Source of the DNA: CAZNPH01 sp964574985
GTDB lineage: Bacteria; Bacteroidota; Bacteroidia; Bacteroidales; SM23-62
Assembly: GCA_964574985.1 (NCBI GenBank)
Contig: CAZNPH010000002.1
Location: 240,150 to 304,149, forward strand
Direction of reading: 5' to 3'
DNA length: 64,000 bases
Shown here: one piece after another, positions 15,759 to 24,694 of the stretch
How positions within the stretch are numbered: position 1 is the first letter of the stretch
Layout of the letters: every line of letters starts with the position of its first letter
Notes under the pieces: generated by a model
The model's input: only the letters and a program-made list of their open reading frames with translations
Told to the model about the DNA's origin: nothing
Database searches by the model: none
Position numbers and translations under genes: made by a program

Positions 15759-16175
15759 ATGAAAATCGCCGTTGATTTCGACGGAACCATTGTAGAACAC
15801 AAGTATCCTGAAATCGGGAAAGAGAAACTGTTTGCCTTTGAAACCCTGCGGGAACTTCAGAAAAGGAATCATCAGCTGATCCTCTGGACATACAGGACCG
15901 GCAAAGAACTGGAAGCGGCCGTTGACTTCTGCAGGGAAAAAGGCATCGAATTCTATGCTGTAAACCGGAACTACCCCGAAGAGAAATGGGAGCCGGATAC
16001 GGGCAGGAAGATCCATGCCGATGTATATATTGATGATCACAACCTGGGTGGTTTTCCCGGCTGGAGCATGGCATGGCAATTGCTCATGAGGGAAGAACAG
16101 GCCCCTGTAGCCGGACCAGCACGAACCTCCGGAAGGAAAGGCCTTTTCGGATTTTTCAAACGATTATTCAGGTGA
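15759..16175 (+). CDS. HAD-like hydrolase, small BT0820-type
   Basis: The start at 15759 (MKIAVDFDGTIVEHKYPEIG) gives 138 residues; ATGs at 15735 and 15753 are alternatives. The N-terminal DFDGT carries both motif I aspartates of the haloacid dehalogenase superfamily. A Thr in LWTYRTGKEL fits motif II, and ADVYIDDHNLGG the motif IV acids. The cap is minimal. Members of this small Bacteroidota group are uncharacterised or annotated as phosphatases, and the substrate is unknown. The C-terminal 25 residues are basic and low in complexity. It follows the cysteine synthase remnant by 32 nt and precedes the cyclase lipoprotein by 8 nt. Confidence 0.78.
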   Translation: MKIAVDFDGTIVEHKYPEIGKEKLFAFETLRELQKRNHQLILWTYRTGKELEAAVDFCREKGIEFYAVNRNYPEEKWEPDTGRKIHADVYIDDHNLGGFPGWSMAWQLLMREEQAPVAGPARTSGRKGLFGFFKRLFR

Positions 16176-16183
16176 TAAAAATT

Positions 16184-17296
16184 ATGCACAGGAATTTCCT
16201 GGCAGCGTTGTGCCTGGGTCTGATCCCGGCACTGACCGCGTGTCCCGACACCAATTCAGGGAAGGGCCGGGGCCTTGAACAACCGGGAAAAAACCGGGTA
16301 AGGCCGCGCAGAATGTCCAGTGATCTGGTCTCTCCCGGCGGTAAAAGTACTTATATGCTCGGAGAGGCCGTGCCGTTTGAGATATCCCCTGTGGATACGG
16401 CAGCCGTGATCGATTCGGTGCAATTTGCCCACCGGGGCAGACTCCTGAAGACGGTTCGGGAACATCCTTTTCGTTTTGAATGGGACACAAAGGGCGGCCG
16501 GGTGGGAAAATCCGGCCTGAGAATATCGGTGTTTTACAGGAACGGTTACCGGGAAAACAAAGTGGCCGGTGTCACGCTCCTGTCGGATATCGAACCCGGG
16601 AATTTACCTTTCCGGTTGACCGGCACATACCGGCACGACCCCGGTGCCTATACCCAGGGGCTGGAATACAGTGACGGATATCTGTACGAGGGCACGGGAC
16701 AACTGGGCGAATCTTCCCTGAGAAAGGTGAATATTGAGGATGGAAGCATTGTGCAGCTGGTGGACCTGCCTCCCGATATTTTCGGCGAGGGCATTACCCT
16801 GTTTGGCGGTAAGATTTATCAACTGACCTATAAATCACAGGTCGGATTCGTATACGACAAGAATACCTTCCGGAAGATCTCCAAAGTTTATTACCAGAAC
16901 AAGGAAGGGTGGGGTTTAACCCATAACGACACCTGTTTGATCATGAGCGACGGTTCATCCAACATCTATTTCATGCACCCCGAATATTTTAATGAAATCG
17001 GCCGCGTACAGGTATATGACCACCGGGGACCCGTCGAACAGCTCAATGAGCTGGAGTACATCGGGGACAAGATCCTGGCCAATGTGCTGATGAGCCATGA
17101 GATCATGGTCATTGAACCGGAAACAGGCCGGGTGCTGGGCATTCTGAACATGCAGGGCATCCTTCCCGGAAAAGGAAGGAACCGCAAGACCGGCGTGATG
17201 AACGGGATTGCCTGGAATCCCCGGGAAAACAGACTTTATGTCACAGGCAAATACTGGCCGAAACTGTTTGAAATCGAAATATTGAATGGAATTTAG
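16184..17296 (+). CDS. Glutaminyl-peptide cyclotransferase, lipoprotein
   Basis: This 370-residue protein starts at 16184 (MHRNFLAALCLGLIPALTAC) with a lipobox ending in Cys20, so it should be a membrane-anchored lipoprotein. Residues 30-135 form an Ig-like beta domain. The rest matches the beta-propeller glutamine cyclotransferase family (PF05096): DPGAYTQGLEYSDGYLYEGT, GEGITLFGGKIYQLTYK, GWGLTHNDTCLIMSDGS, LNELEYIGD and VMNGIAWNP. The enzyme cyclises N-terminal Gln to pyroglutamate. In this phylum, mature type IX and periplasmic proteins often begin with pyroglutamate, so it may process exported proteins; that link is inference. Confidence 0.9.
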   Translation: MHRNFLAALCLGLIPALTACPDTNSGKGRGLEQPGKNRVRPRRMSSDLVSPGGKSTYMLGEAVPFEISPVDTAAVIDSVQFAHRGRLLKTVREHPFRFEWDTKGGRVGKSGLRISVFYRNGYRENKVAGVTLLSDIEPGNLPFRLTGTYRHDPGAYTQGLEYSDGYLYEGTGQLGESSLRKVNIEDGSIVQLVDLPPDIFGEGITLFGGKIYQLTYKSQVGFVYDKNTFRKISKVYYQNKEGWGLTHNDTCLIMSDGSSNIYFMHPEYFNEIGRVQVYDHRGPVEQLNELEYIGDKILANVLMSHEIMVIEPETGRVLGILNMQGILPGKGRNRKTGVMNGIAWNPRENRLYVTGKYWPKLFEIEILNGI

Positions 17297-17474
17297 TTGA
17301 TGAACTGTATTGGGAACCAAAAAGTTGACCGGAGATGGTTGATAATTTGGTGACAAATTGTTAATAATGCGTTGAAAAGTGCAAATAAATTGTTTACAAT
17401 ATGGCAGGAAAGCGAAAAAACCATTGCATGATTAGTTCGTAAATTTAAGGCCTGTCACTAAAAAAGATCTTTTT

Positions 17475-18278
17475 ATGGGGAAAGTAATTGCATTGGCCAA
17501 TCAGAAAGGAGGCGTAGGAAAAACCACGACAGCCATAAATCTGGCTGCCAGTCTGAGTGTGCTTGAAAAAAAGGTGTTGATCATCGATGCGGATCCGCAG
17601 GCAAATTCAACTTCGGGGATCGGCTTTGAGCCCAAAAACATCAAGACCAGCATATACGAATGCCTGATCGATGATGTCGATCCGCAGGGGATCATATTGA
17701 ATTACGATGAGATCGGCAGAATGGACATTTTGCCCTCAAGCATTGACCTGGTGGGTGCGGAGATCGAAATGCCGAACATGCCGGAACGTGAGAAAATGTT
17801 GAAAAAGGTCGTGGACAAGGTCCGGGATGCCTATGATTTTGTCCTGATCGATTGTTCTCCATCACTGGGTTTGATCACGGTGAACGCACTGACAGCCGCC
17901 GATTCGGTGATCATCCCGGTTCAATGCGAATATTTTGCCCTGGAGGGTTTGGGAAAGCTTTTAAATACCATAAAGATCATTCAGAACCGCCTGAACAAAG
18001 ACCTGAAGATCGAAGGCTTCCTTCTGACCATGTATGATGCCAGACTGAGGCTATCCAACCAGGTGGTGGACGAAGTAAAAAAACATTTCCAGGATATGGT
18101 GTTCGACACCATCATACAAAGGAACATCAAGCTCGGTGAAGCTCCCAGTTTCGGAAAGCCGGCCGTGTTGTATGATGCCGATTCGAAAGGGGCGGTGAAC
18201 CATCTGAATCTGGCCCGGGAATTGTTGCAGAAAAATGATTTGACCCGCATGAAAAACAGCGAAAAGATCCTGGAATAA
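17475..18278 (+). CDS. parA: Chromosome partitioning ATPase ParA/Soj
   Basis: This 267-residue ATPase has the deviant Walker A motif KGGVGKTTTAINLAASL, the A' strand VLIIDADPQANSTSG and Walker B FVLIDCSPSLG. It works with ParB to segregate the origin region. The next gene is parB after 15 nt, the standard order. The 178 nt upstream are AT-rich and carry an imperfect TAAATTTA at 17440-17447 that might be part of a promoter. I saw no parS-like palindrome in that gap or elsewhere in the operon, though I could have missed a divergent one. Confidence 0.96.
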   Translation: MGKVIALANQKGGVGKTTTAINLAASLSVLEKKVLIIDADPQANSTSGIGFEPKNIKTSIYECLIDDVDPQGIILNYDEIGRMDILPSSIDLVGAEIEMPNMPEREKMLKKVVDKVRDAYDFVLIDCSPSLGLITVNALTAADSVIIPVQCEYFALEGLGKLLNTIKIIQNRLNKDLKIEGFLLTMYDARLRLSNQVVDEVKKHFQDMVFDTIIQRNIKLGEAPSFGKPAVLYDADSKGAVNHLNLARELLQKNDLTRMKNSEKILE

Positions 18279-18293
18279 ACCAAATATCTGACT

Positions 18294-19172
18294 ATGGCCA
18301 GAAGAAATGCATTGGGAAGGGGACTGGGTGCCCTGATCGAAGATGCCGAAAAGAGGTCCGGAATACCCGGGGCATCCATCTTTGAGGTACCTATGGATAC
18401 CATCGAACTGAACCCTTTTCAACCCAGGAAGAACATAGGCGAGGAAGCCCTCAATGAACTGGCGTCTTCAATCAGGGAACTCGGGATCATTCAGCCCATT
18501 ACCGTCCGGCAGGTCGAAGACGGGAAATTTCAGTTGATCACCGGTGAAAGAAGATTCAAGGCGGCCATGAAGGTGGGGCTATCCACCATTCCTGCCTATG
18601 TAAGAACGGCAGATGATACCAATATGCTGGAGATGGCCCTGGTGGAGAATATCCAGCGGGAGGACCTGGATTCCATTGAGGTGGCCATCAGCTACCAGCG
18701 ATTGATCGAGGAATGCAGTCTGACCCAGGAAAACCTCAGTGACCGGGTGGGCAAAAAGCGATCCACCATATCCAACTATCTCCGGCTGTTGAAACTTCCT
18801 GCAGAGATCCAGCTGGCCATACGGGACCGGAAGATATCCATGGGCCATGCCAGGGCATTGATCAACATTGAGGAACCCGAAAAACAACTGGAGGTTTTTG
18901 ACAAGGTCATAAAAAATGACCTGTCGGTGAGAAAGGTTGAAGAGCTGGTCAGAAAATACAACCGGGACAGGCAGACTGAGGGCGCCCCGCCCCGCGGCAA
19001 GGCAAATTTGCCTGAAGAATATCAAGATCTTCAATCCCAGCTTTCCGGATATTTCCGCACAGAGGTCGATTTCAGGCGCAGCAATAAAGGTTCGGGCAAG
19101 ATCGTTATACCTTTCAAAACGGACGAAGAACTGGAAAAAATACTGGCTTTGCTGGATCAGCTTAAGCATTGA
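18294..19172 (+). CDS. parB: Chromosome partitioning protein ParB/Spo0J
   Basis: This 292-residue CTP-dependent clamp binds parS and loads SMC. The N-terminal region carries LGRGLGALI, which contacts ParA in homologues. The CTP-pocket boxes are visible as GERRFKAAMKVG and ALVENIQREDL. A helix-turn-helix follows (LTQENLSDRVGKKRSTISNY), with the C-terminal dimer domain ending in the FKTDEELEKILALLDQL helix. The gene forms an operon with parA, and its stop codon overlaps one possible start of the next gene. Confidence 0.96.
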   Translation: MARRNALGRGLGALIEDAEKRSGIPGASIFEVPMDTIELNPFQPRKNIGEEALNELASSIRELGIIQPITVRQVEDGKFQLITGERRFKAAMKVGLSTIPAYVRTADDTNMLEMALVENIQREDLDSIEVAISYQRLIEECSLTQENLSDRVGKKRSTISNYLRLLKLPAEIQLAIRDRKISMGHARALINIEEPEKQLEVFDKVIKNDLSVRKVEELVRKYNRDRQTEGAPPRGKANLPEEYQDLQSQLSGYFRTEVDFRRSNKGSGKIVIPFKTDEELEKILALLDQLKH

Positions 19173-19204
19173 TCCGGTCCCTCTTCTTCCAAACAAACCC
19201 TGAA

Positions 19205-19786
19205 TTGAGATCCTTTTCTGTTTGCATAGTGGTCTGCCTGTTGCTTTCCGGAGCCGGTCCGGCAAAAAGCCAGCAGGATACCCTGGGCATTGATGCCCGG
19301 GGATCTCCCCGGGACACCGCACAGGTGCATTCACCCCAAAAGGCATCCGTTTATTCTGCCATATTGCCCGGCCTGGGCCAGGTGTATAATAAGAAATACT
19401 GGAAAGTTCCCATTGTATACGCGGGTTTCGGCGCGTTGATCTGGGCAGTGGATTACAATGCGGGGAAATACAAAAAATACAAGGATGCTTACCAGGCCCT
19501 GACCGACCAGGATCCGGACAATGATGATGTGTTCGGACTCGGATATCCGGTGCCGGTGAAACGGGTGGAGGTTTACAAGGATTACTACCGGAGGAACCGC
19601 GATTTGTCCATCATTGCCACCGCCGGTTTTTATATTTTGCAGATCATCGACGCAACCGTGGATGCATATCTTTTTGATTATGATATCAGCGATGAACTGA
19701 CCCTGAGGCTGGAGCCGGCCATGATACCCGGTCCGTTTGCGCAGGGGGTGCCCGGACTCCGGTGTTGTGTTTCTGTTTCGTTTTGA
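19205..19786 (+). CDS. DUF5683 membrane protein
   Basis: The start is uncertain because no ATG exists before the conserved region. TTG at 19205 gives a clean signal peptide (MRSFSVCIVVCLLLSGAGPA), 193 residues. TTG at 19169 overlaps the parB stop and adds 12 residues. The DUF5683 core is clear: ASVYSAILPGLGQVYNKKYW, a span at VPIVYAGFGALIWAVDY, and the RRNRDLSIIATAGFYILQII span before DATVDAYLFDYD. It is probably a cell-envelope protein with two spans. In this phylum the family commonly follows parB and precedes a lytic transglycosylase, as here; its role is unknown. Confidence 0.82.
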   Translation: MRSFSVCIVVCLLLSGAGPAKSQQDTLGIDARGSPRDTAQVHSPQKASVYSAILPGLGQVYNKKYWKVPIVYAGFGALIWAVDYNAGKYKKYKDAYQALTDQDPDNDDVFGLGYPVPVKRVEVYKDYYRRNRDLSIIATAGFYILQIIDATVDAYLFDYDISDELTLRLEPAMIPGPFAQGVPGLRCCVSVSF

Positions 19787-19818
19787 TTTATTTTGTGGGT
19801 GATCATAAAATCGAAAAT

Positions 19819-21372
19819 ATGCGGCTTTTACGGATTTCTGTATTTTTCTTTTTCACACTGACCGCTTCATCCGGCTTGTTTGCCACCGGTGAAGATTCCC
19901 TGAACGTGGATGTTGACGTGGGGGAGAACCTGGACAGCCTGCTCAATCTCTGGTATGTCAAAAACCTTCCGGATACACTTTTTCTTGGGGATTCTTCATG
20001 GGCCTTTAATGATTCGGCCATGGCAAACATTCCTGATTCGGTAATGATATCGAGATTCAGGAATCTTTTTTCTTTTATTCCCTTGACATACAACGAGATC
20101 GTCAGGAATTTCATCGGTGTTTATATCCTGGAACGCCGGGAGCTGGTGGAAAGAATGCTCGGCCTTTCGGAATATTATTTCCCCATGATCGAGGAAATAC
20201 TTGACCGCTATGATCTTCCCCTGGAGCTGAAATATTGTGCCATCATTGAATCTGCACTGAACCCAAGGGCCGTTTCCCGTGCAGGAGCCACGGGCATATG
20301 GCAGTTCATGTACGGGACCGGGAAGATGTACGGACTCACCATCAATTCGTTTGTGGATGAACGGAGGGATCCGGTCAGATCCACCGAGGCAGCCGCCCGG
20401 TTCATGAAAGACCTGTATGAAATATACCGGGACTGGATACTGGTCATTGCTGCGTATAATTGCGGACCGGGCAATGTGCGCCGGGCCATAAGGCGTGCCG
20501 GGGGAAGGAGGGACTTCTGGAAGATCTATTATTACCTGCCCAGGGAAACCCGGGGGCATGTGCCTGCCTTTATGGCGGCTTTTTATGTGATGCATTACTA
20601 CAAGGAACATGGCCTGTTGCCAGGAAGGGTTGAACTCCCCATTCCTTCGGACACGGTCCGTATCCGGGAAGCGCTTCACCTGGAGCAGGTTTCGAAAGTG
20701 CTGGGCATACCCATGAAGCTTCTCCGGGACATGAATCCCCAGTACAGGAGGAACATCATTCCACCGGACCCGGAGGAAGGGTATGCGCTGAAGCTTCCCC
20801 TGGAATACACAGGGGCCTTCATTGAGCTTCAGGATTCGATACTTGCCTGCCGGGATTCCGTATATTTCCCCGACGATATTTACAAAATACCGGCCCCGTA
20901 CAGGCGGTCGGCTTATGTGCCCCCGCCCCCGGCGGCCAATATGAAGAAATTGTATTATACCGTCAAGCCGGGTGACAATTTGGGATACATTGCGGAATGG
21001 TACCGTACGCGGGCTTCCCGCCTGAGATACTGGAACAACATACGGGGCAGTATGATCCGGTCAGGGCAAAAGCTGCTCATCTACGTTCCTGAAAGCAAAA
21101 TGGAAGAATACAGCAGGATAAATGAAATGAGCTTCGGGCAAAAACAAAGGATGATCGGGGCCACTGCCGGAAACAGTCAGCGAAAGGAAAACGGTCCCGC
21201 TGACCCTGACGGACCCTTTGTCTATTACCGGGTGAAGTCGGGCGACACCCTGTGGGAAATTGCCGGAAAGTTCGAGGGGGTCAGTTATGCGGACCTGATG
21301 GAACTGAACAACATCCGGGACGGCCGGGATCTTGTGCCCGGACAGGTCCTGAGGATCAAACCGGAAAGCTGA
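19819..21372 (+). CDS. Membrane-bound lytic murein transglycosylase, MltD-like, with two LysM domains
   Basis: This 517-residue protein has a signal peptide (MRLLRISVFFFFTLTASSGL). A helical region leads into a GH23 transglycosylase domain with the catalytic glutamate in LKYCAIIESALNP and the motifs SRAGATGIWQFMYGT and AAYNCGPGNVRRAIR. Two LysM domains follow near residues 376-420 (YYTVKPGDNLGYIAEWY) and 470-515 (YYRVKSGDTLWEIAGKF), which bind peptidoglycan. It cleaves glycan strands to form 1,6-anhydromuramyl ends in the periplasm. It is the last gene of the parAB-DUF5683 cluster and convergent with the gene at 21382. Confidence 0.93.
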   Translation: MRLLRISVFFFFTLTASSGLFATGEDSLNVDVDVGENLDSLLNLWYVKNLPDTLFLGDSSWAFNDSAMANIPDSVMISRFRNLFSFIPLTYNEIVRNFIGVYILERRELVERMLGLSEYYFPMIEEILDRYDLPLELKYCAIIESALNPRAVSRAGATGIWQFMYGTGKMYGLTINSFVDERRDPVRSTEAAARFMKDLYEIYRDWILVIAAYNCGPGNVRRAIRRAGGRRDFWKIYYYLPRETRGHVPAFMAAFYVMHYYKEHGLLPGRVELPIPSDTVRIREALHLEQVSKVLGIPMKLLRDMNPQYRRNIIPPDPEEGYALKLPLEYTGAFIELQDSILACRDSVYFPDDIYKIPAPYRRSAYVPPPPAANMKKLYYTVKPGDNLGYIAEWYRTRASRLRYWNNIRGSMIRSGQKLLIYVPESKMEEYSRINEMSFGQKQRMIGATAGNSQRKENGPADPDGPFVYYRVKSGDTLWEIAGKFEGVSYADLMELNNIRDGRDLVPGQVLRIKPES

Positions 21373-21381
21373 TACAGGGCT

Positions 21382-22815
21382 TCAGTCCCCGTTCAGCCGG
21401 ATCGGCTTATAGGGTCCTGGTGACAGACTGAAATACCGGGGATCGAGTTCGCGGGCATCCCATCGCATCCAGAAAGGCACACACAGAAAAAGATGATCTT
21501 CCTCCAGGGATGCGGCAAGTCCTTCCGGATTCCCGGAGGAGTAAATGGTCACCGAGTGTACCGGACCTTCCAATGAACTGTGGATCAGCGTTTCCACCCC
21601 CAGTGACCAGGTAAAGAGAATAACCGGAACATCCAGTTCGCTTTTACCGGCAATGAATTTGTCCCCGGATTCCTGCCGGGCACGGTCCCCGATCCTTTCC
21701 AGATAAACGAGTCTGCGCGAGTAAACACCGCTTTTCCCTGTGATGTGCACGGACCCGAAAACCAGTATGCTCAGTAAAAGAATGAATCCTGCCCTTCTGC
21801 CCCCGCGGGCACCGAATATGAGTCCGTTTAAAAAAGGGATCCCGGCAAACAGGATCAGGGGCATCAGGTTTTTTTCCATGGCAATGTCCGAATCCCCCGT
21901 GTGGTAGACAAGGTTGTTGATGAAAACAAAAGCCAGGGAAAAAACCATGATCAGAAGGGATGTGCGTGTATTTCCTCTGAGCAGGTAATACAACACGGCC
22001 AGGGCCAGGATGATCAAAACAGGCAGGTACAGATTGCCGAGCCGGACCAAAAGGAACTTCGTGCTGTACAGATCGAAAAAACCGGGGATCAGACGTGTGA
22101 TTTCACCGGCCGGAGGCAGCTTCTGGCCTTCGTATGTCGGGGAAGCCGCCGTGGTAAATGCTTTCCAGCCATACAACAGAACAATGAAGGCTGCAAAGAA
22201 TATGGGTTTTGCATCCTTTTTCTCAATCAGGGCAAACAGGCAGATGAACAGGAGGGGGAACACAGTGAGGGGATGGGAAAAAAAACAAAGAAGGATGATC
22301 AGGAAACCGGTTGCATAGTATATGGCCCGGCCTGCCCGGGTTGCGTTGAACCTGTGGCCATAACCGATCCATGCAAAAAGCAGGGTGGAAAACACCAGTC
22401 CCTGGGTGGATTCTGAAACGGGCCGGTAGAAGCTGTCGCTGACCCCCATGAACAGAAGCAGGATGACTGTCCATCCGGCCGTGCGGTTTTTCAGCAGGGA
22501 CACGGAGATCAGGTAGGTCACGTATCCCAGCAGGACAAAAGACAGGGAATAGACCATGATCAGCATTTTCAGTGACAGTCCGGCCAGGGCGGAGGACAGG
22601 AGCGGAATTTGGGAAAAAACTGCGGAAAGCCGTCCATGTTCGATGTTGGGGGCCTTGAAATGGATGATCTTGAACAGGTAAAAGGCGGCATCGGAATTGA
22701 TCATTCTTTCCTGGCTGTACATCCCGGCCAGGATGAACAGACAAAGAAAAGCGGCATGGCCTGCCAGGTCATAGGCTTTCATTCCCTGCTTGCTGATACT
22801 GGGGATGCTCATCAT
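21382..22815 (-). CDS. Polytopic membrane protein, possible GT-C type glycosyltransferase
   Basis: From the ATG at 22815 the protein has 477 residues; ATGs at 22863 and 22839 overlap the previous gene. The preferred start follows the DUF2079 stop by one nucleotide, so coupling is expected. About ten to twelve hydrophobic helices are followed by a soluble C-terminal part from about residue 370 (YLERIGDRARQESGDKFIAG). An early acidic pair on the outside (MINSDAAFYLFK) is placed like the catalytic acids of GT-C enzymes, but no family motif is conclusive. With its two neighbours it probably acts in glycan assembly at the inner membrane. The specific function is unknown. Confidence 0.6.
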   Translation of the reverse strand: MMSIPSISKQGMKAYDLAGHAAFLCLFILAGMYSQERMINSDAAFYLFKIIHFKAPNIEHGRLSAVFSQIPLLSSALAGLSLKMLIMVYSLSFVLLGYVTYLISVSLLKNRTAGWTVILLLFMGVSDSFYRPVSESTQGLVFSTLLFAWIGYGHRFNATRAGRAIYYATGFLIILLCFFSHPLTVFPLLFICLFALIEKKDAKPIFFAAFIVLLYGWKAFTTAASPTYEGQKLPPAGEITRLIPGFFDLYSTKFLLVRLGNLYLPVLIILALAVLYYLLRGNTRTSLLIMVFSLAFVFINNLVYHTGDSDIAMEKNLMPLILFAGIPFLNGLIFGARGGRRAGFILLLSILVFGSVHITGKSGVYSRRLVYLERIGDRARQESGDKFIAGKSELDVPVILFTWSLGVETLIHSSLEGPVHSVTIYSSGNPEGLAASLEEDHLFLCVPFWMRWDARELDPRYFSLSPGPYKPIRLNGD

Positions 22816-22816
22816 T

Positions 22817-24694
22817 TCAATCCGGTATTTCGGGTGCATTTTCCTTCTGGCAATAAGCAGCAATTATGAGAAAATCTTCAAAATATACGGTATCCCCGGA
22901 AGCATTCCAATAGTCGATCTTGATCCGGTCCCCGTCAAAGTCCAGCGGGACCATATAAAAACTGACCAGCAGGTCTTGTTCCTTTCCCATGGGGATTTCC
23001 CGGCTGATATGCCGGTAGAAGGAGGGTTCGGAATTCCCGGAAATGATCAGTTTCCCGGTCCCGGAGTCCGGCCGCCTTTTTGCGCTGACCCTGTAGAAAT
23101 TTCCCGGTTCGGGTTTTTCAAGCACAAAAGCCGAACGGTATCTGCGGGGCGGGATTTTGCGGGTCATACTGTCGCAGTAAACCGTTACCCCTTCAATATC
23201 TTCCGGTTTATCCAATACCGGTTCGGAATCTGTTTTTTTCCTTCTGAAAACCACTGCATCGCGGCCCCGCCAGGAAGCTTCGTATAGCGGACTGCAAAGA
23301 AGATTATACAGAAACAGATCATATTGCATTCCGGTTGCCGGAAAGGTACTTTTTGCCAGCGGTGACAACACGATGAAACTTGCTTCTTTCCAGTGTCCGG
23401 GAAATAGGAAAATGCTGTCCCGGAAAGCCAGGCGGGGTACCAGAAAGTCCTGTGCACTCACCGATGCGCCGGCCGGAACGCTTTCCAGGGCCCGGCGGAC
23501 ATTTTCCGGATTGAATTCCCGCCGGTAATGGAGCTTGTGATAGAACCGGAACCTTGCCGGACGGAAGGGGCAGGAGTTTCTGTCCTCCATTTTCATAAAA
23601 GTGGTCGAGCCTGCTGAAAGCACCAGAAGTGAAGCTGCCAGATATCTTTTCCATCCCTCCGGCAATTTTCTGACCAGGTAAAATGAACCCAGTCCGATCA
23701 ACGGCACCAGTTCAATTGAATAATGCAGGCTGAGACCCCATTTGACCGGATCGTCATGCAGCAGTTTCTGGCCGAAGACGGGCAGGAGCATCCAAAGGAA
23801 CTGGGGTCTGAGAAACAACAGGATGCCCCCGCTGAGCAGGAAAGCAGAGAAAAGTTCTCTTTTGATGCCCTGGTTGTCCGGGTTCCCGCTGTGATTGGTA
23901 AATAATGAAAACAATACATAAAATGGTCTTCTCATCAGGGTGCGGGTAGCAGAGGAAGGATCTTTGCCCAGGACCGGATAATTGAAATGGCCATAACCGT
24001 TTTGACCCGCTCCTGAAATTTCCGGCATGACCATAAAAACAACTGCAAAGAACCAAATCAGGCTACCCAGGGCGAACAGGGAACCGGCGATCATCTTTTT
24101 CCTGTCTTTCAGGTACAGCAGGATGAGTCCGGTCCCGATAAAAAATCCCCAGAGAGCCATGTTCTCTTTGCCTGCCAGGATCAGAACGAAGAACAGGACC
24201 GCCTTTGTCCATTCACCATAGTGAAAAAATGCAAAGAACCAGGGGAGAAGCATGGCAGCCACCACGTTGTCATGATAATCGAAGCCGAGCGCGGAATATA
24301 TGCCCCAGACGGTAAAAAAATGCAGCATGGAAAACAGGGCCAGCAAGCGGTCCCGGCTGAGGCGGTAAATGAAATAGTACATGCCCGCCCCGCCCGCCAG
24401 AATGGAGATAATCTGGAAGATCAGCAGCGTGCCGGACCCGAAAATCCAATAGAAAGGGGAAACAATCAGGGGATACAGGGAAAAGTGATCACCCAGCTTA
24501 TTCTGAATCTGCTCACTGATCAGCGGGTTGTCATTCCAGCGGAAATGGGCATAGTCATAAATTTCATTGTTTTTGATCCCCAGATCCCAGGCATATGTCC
24601 TGAAATTCATATGGTTGACCAGGGAGACGGATGCAAAGACACCGGCGAAAAGGATGATAGCTGCAAAGGCCGGAATATGTTTTCGTGTGTTCAT
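22817..24694 (-). CDS. DUF2079 polytopic membrane protein
   Basis: This 625-residue protein has ten or more membrane helices over the first 400 residues and a soluble C-terminal domain. The N-terminal outer loop FRTYAWDLGIKNNEIYDYAH and the later NKLGDHFSLYPLIVSPFYWI match the DUF2079 pattern, as do FDYHDNVVAAML and AGKENMALWG. DUF2079 proteins are related to GT-C glycosyltransferases, but no activity is established. The start codon overlaps the stop of the GT39 gene by 4 nt. The C-terminal 150 residues look beta-rich and may be extracytoplasmic. Confidence 0.82.
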   Translation of the reverse strand: MNTRKHIPAFAAIILFAGVFASVSLVNHMNFRTYAWDLGIKNNEIYDYAHFRWNDNPLISEQIQNKLGDHFSLYPLIVSPFYWIFGSGTLLIFQIISILAGGAGMYYFIYRLSRDRLLALFSMLHFFTVWGIYSALGFDYHDNVVAAMLLPWFFAFFHYGEWTKAVLFFVLILAGKENMALWGFFIGTGLILLYLKDRKKMIAGSLFALGSLIWFFAVVFMVMPEISGAGQNGYGHFNYPVLGKDPSSATRTLMRRPFYVLFSLFTNHSGNPDNQGIKRELFSAFLLSGGILLFLRPQFLWMLLPVFGQKLLHDDPVKWGLSLHYSIELVPLIGLGSFYLVRKLPEGWKRYLAASLLVLSAGSTTFMKMEDRNSCPFRPARFRFYHKLHYRREFNPENVRRALESVPAGASVSAQDFLVPRLAFRDSIFLFPGHWKEASFIVLSPLAKSTFPATGMQYDLFLYNLLCSPLYEASWRGRDAVVFRRKKTDSEPVLDKPEDIEGVTVYCDSMTRKIPPRRYRSAFVLEKPEPGNFYRVSAKRRPDSGTGKLIISGNSEPSFYRHISREIPMGKEQDLLVSFYMVPLDFDGDRIKIDYWNASGDTVYFEDFLIIAAYCQKENAPEIPD

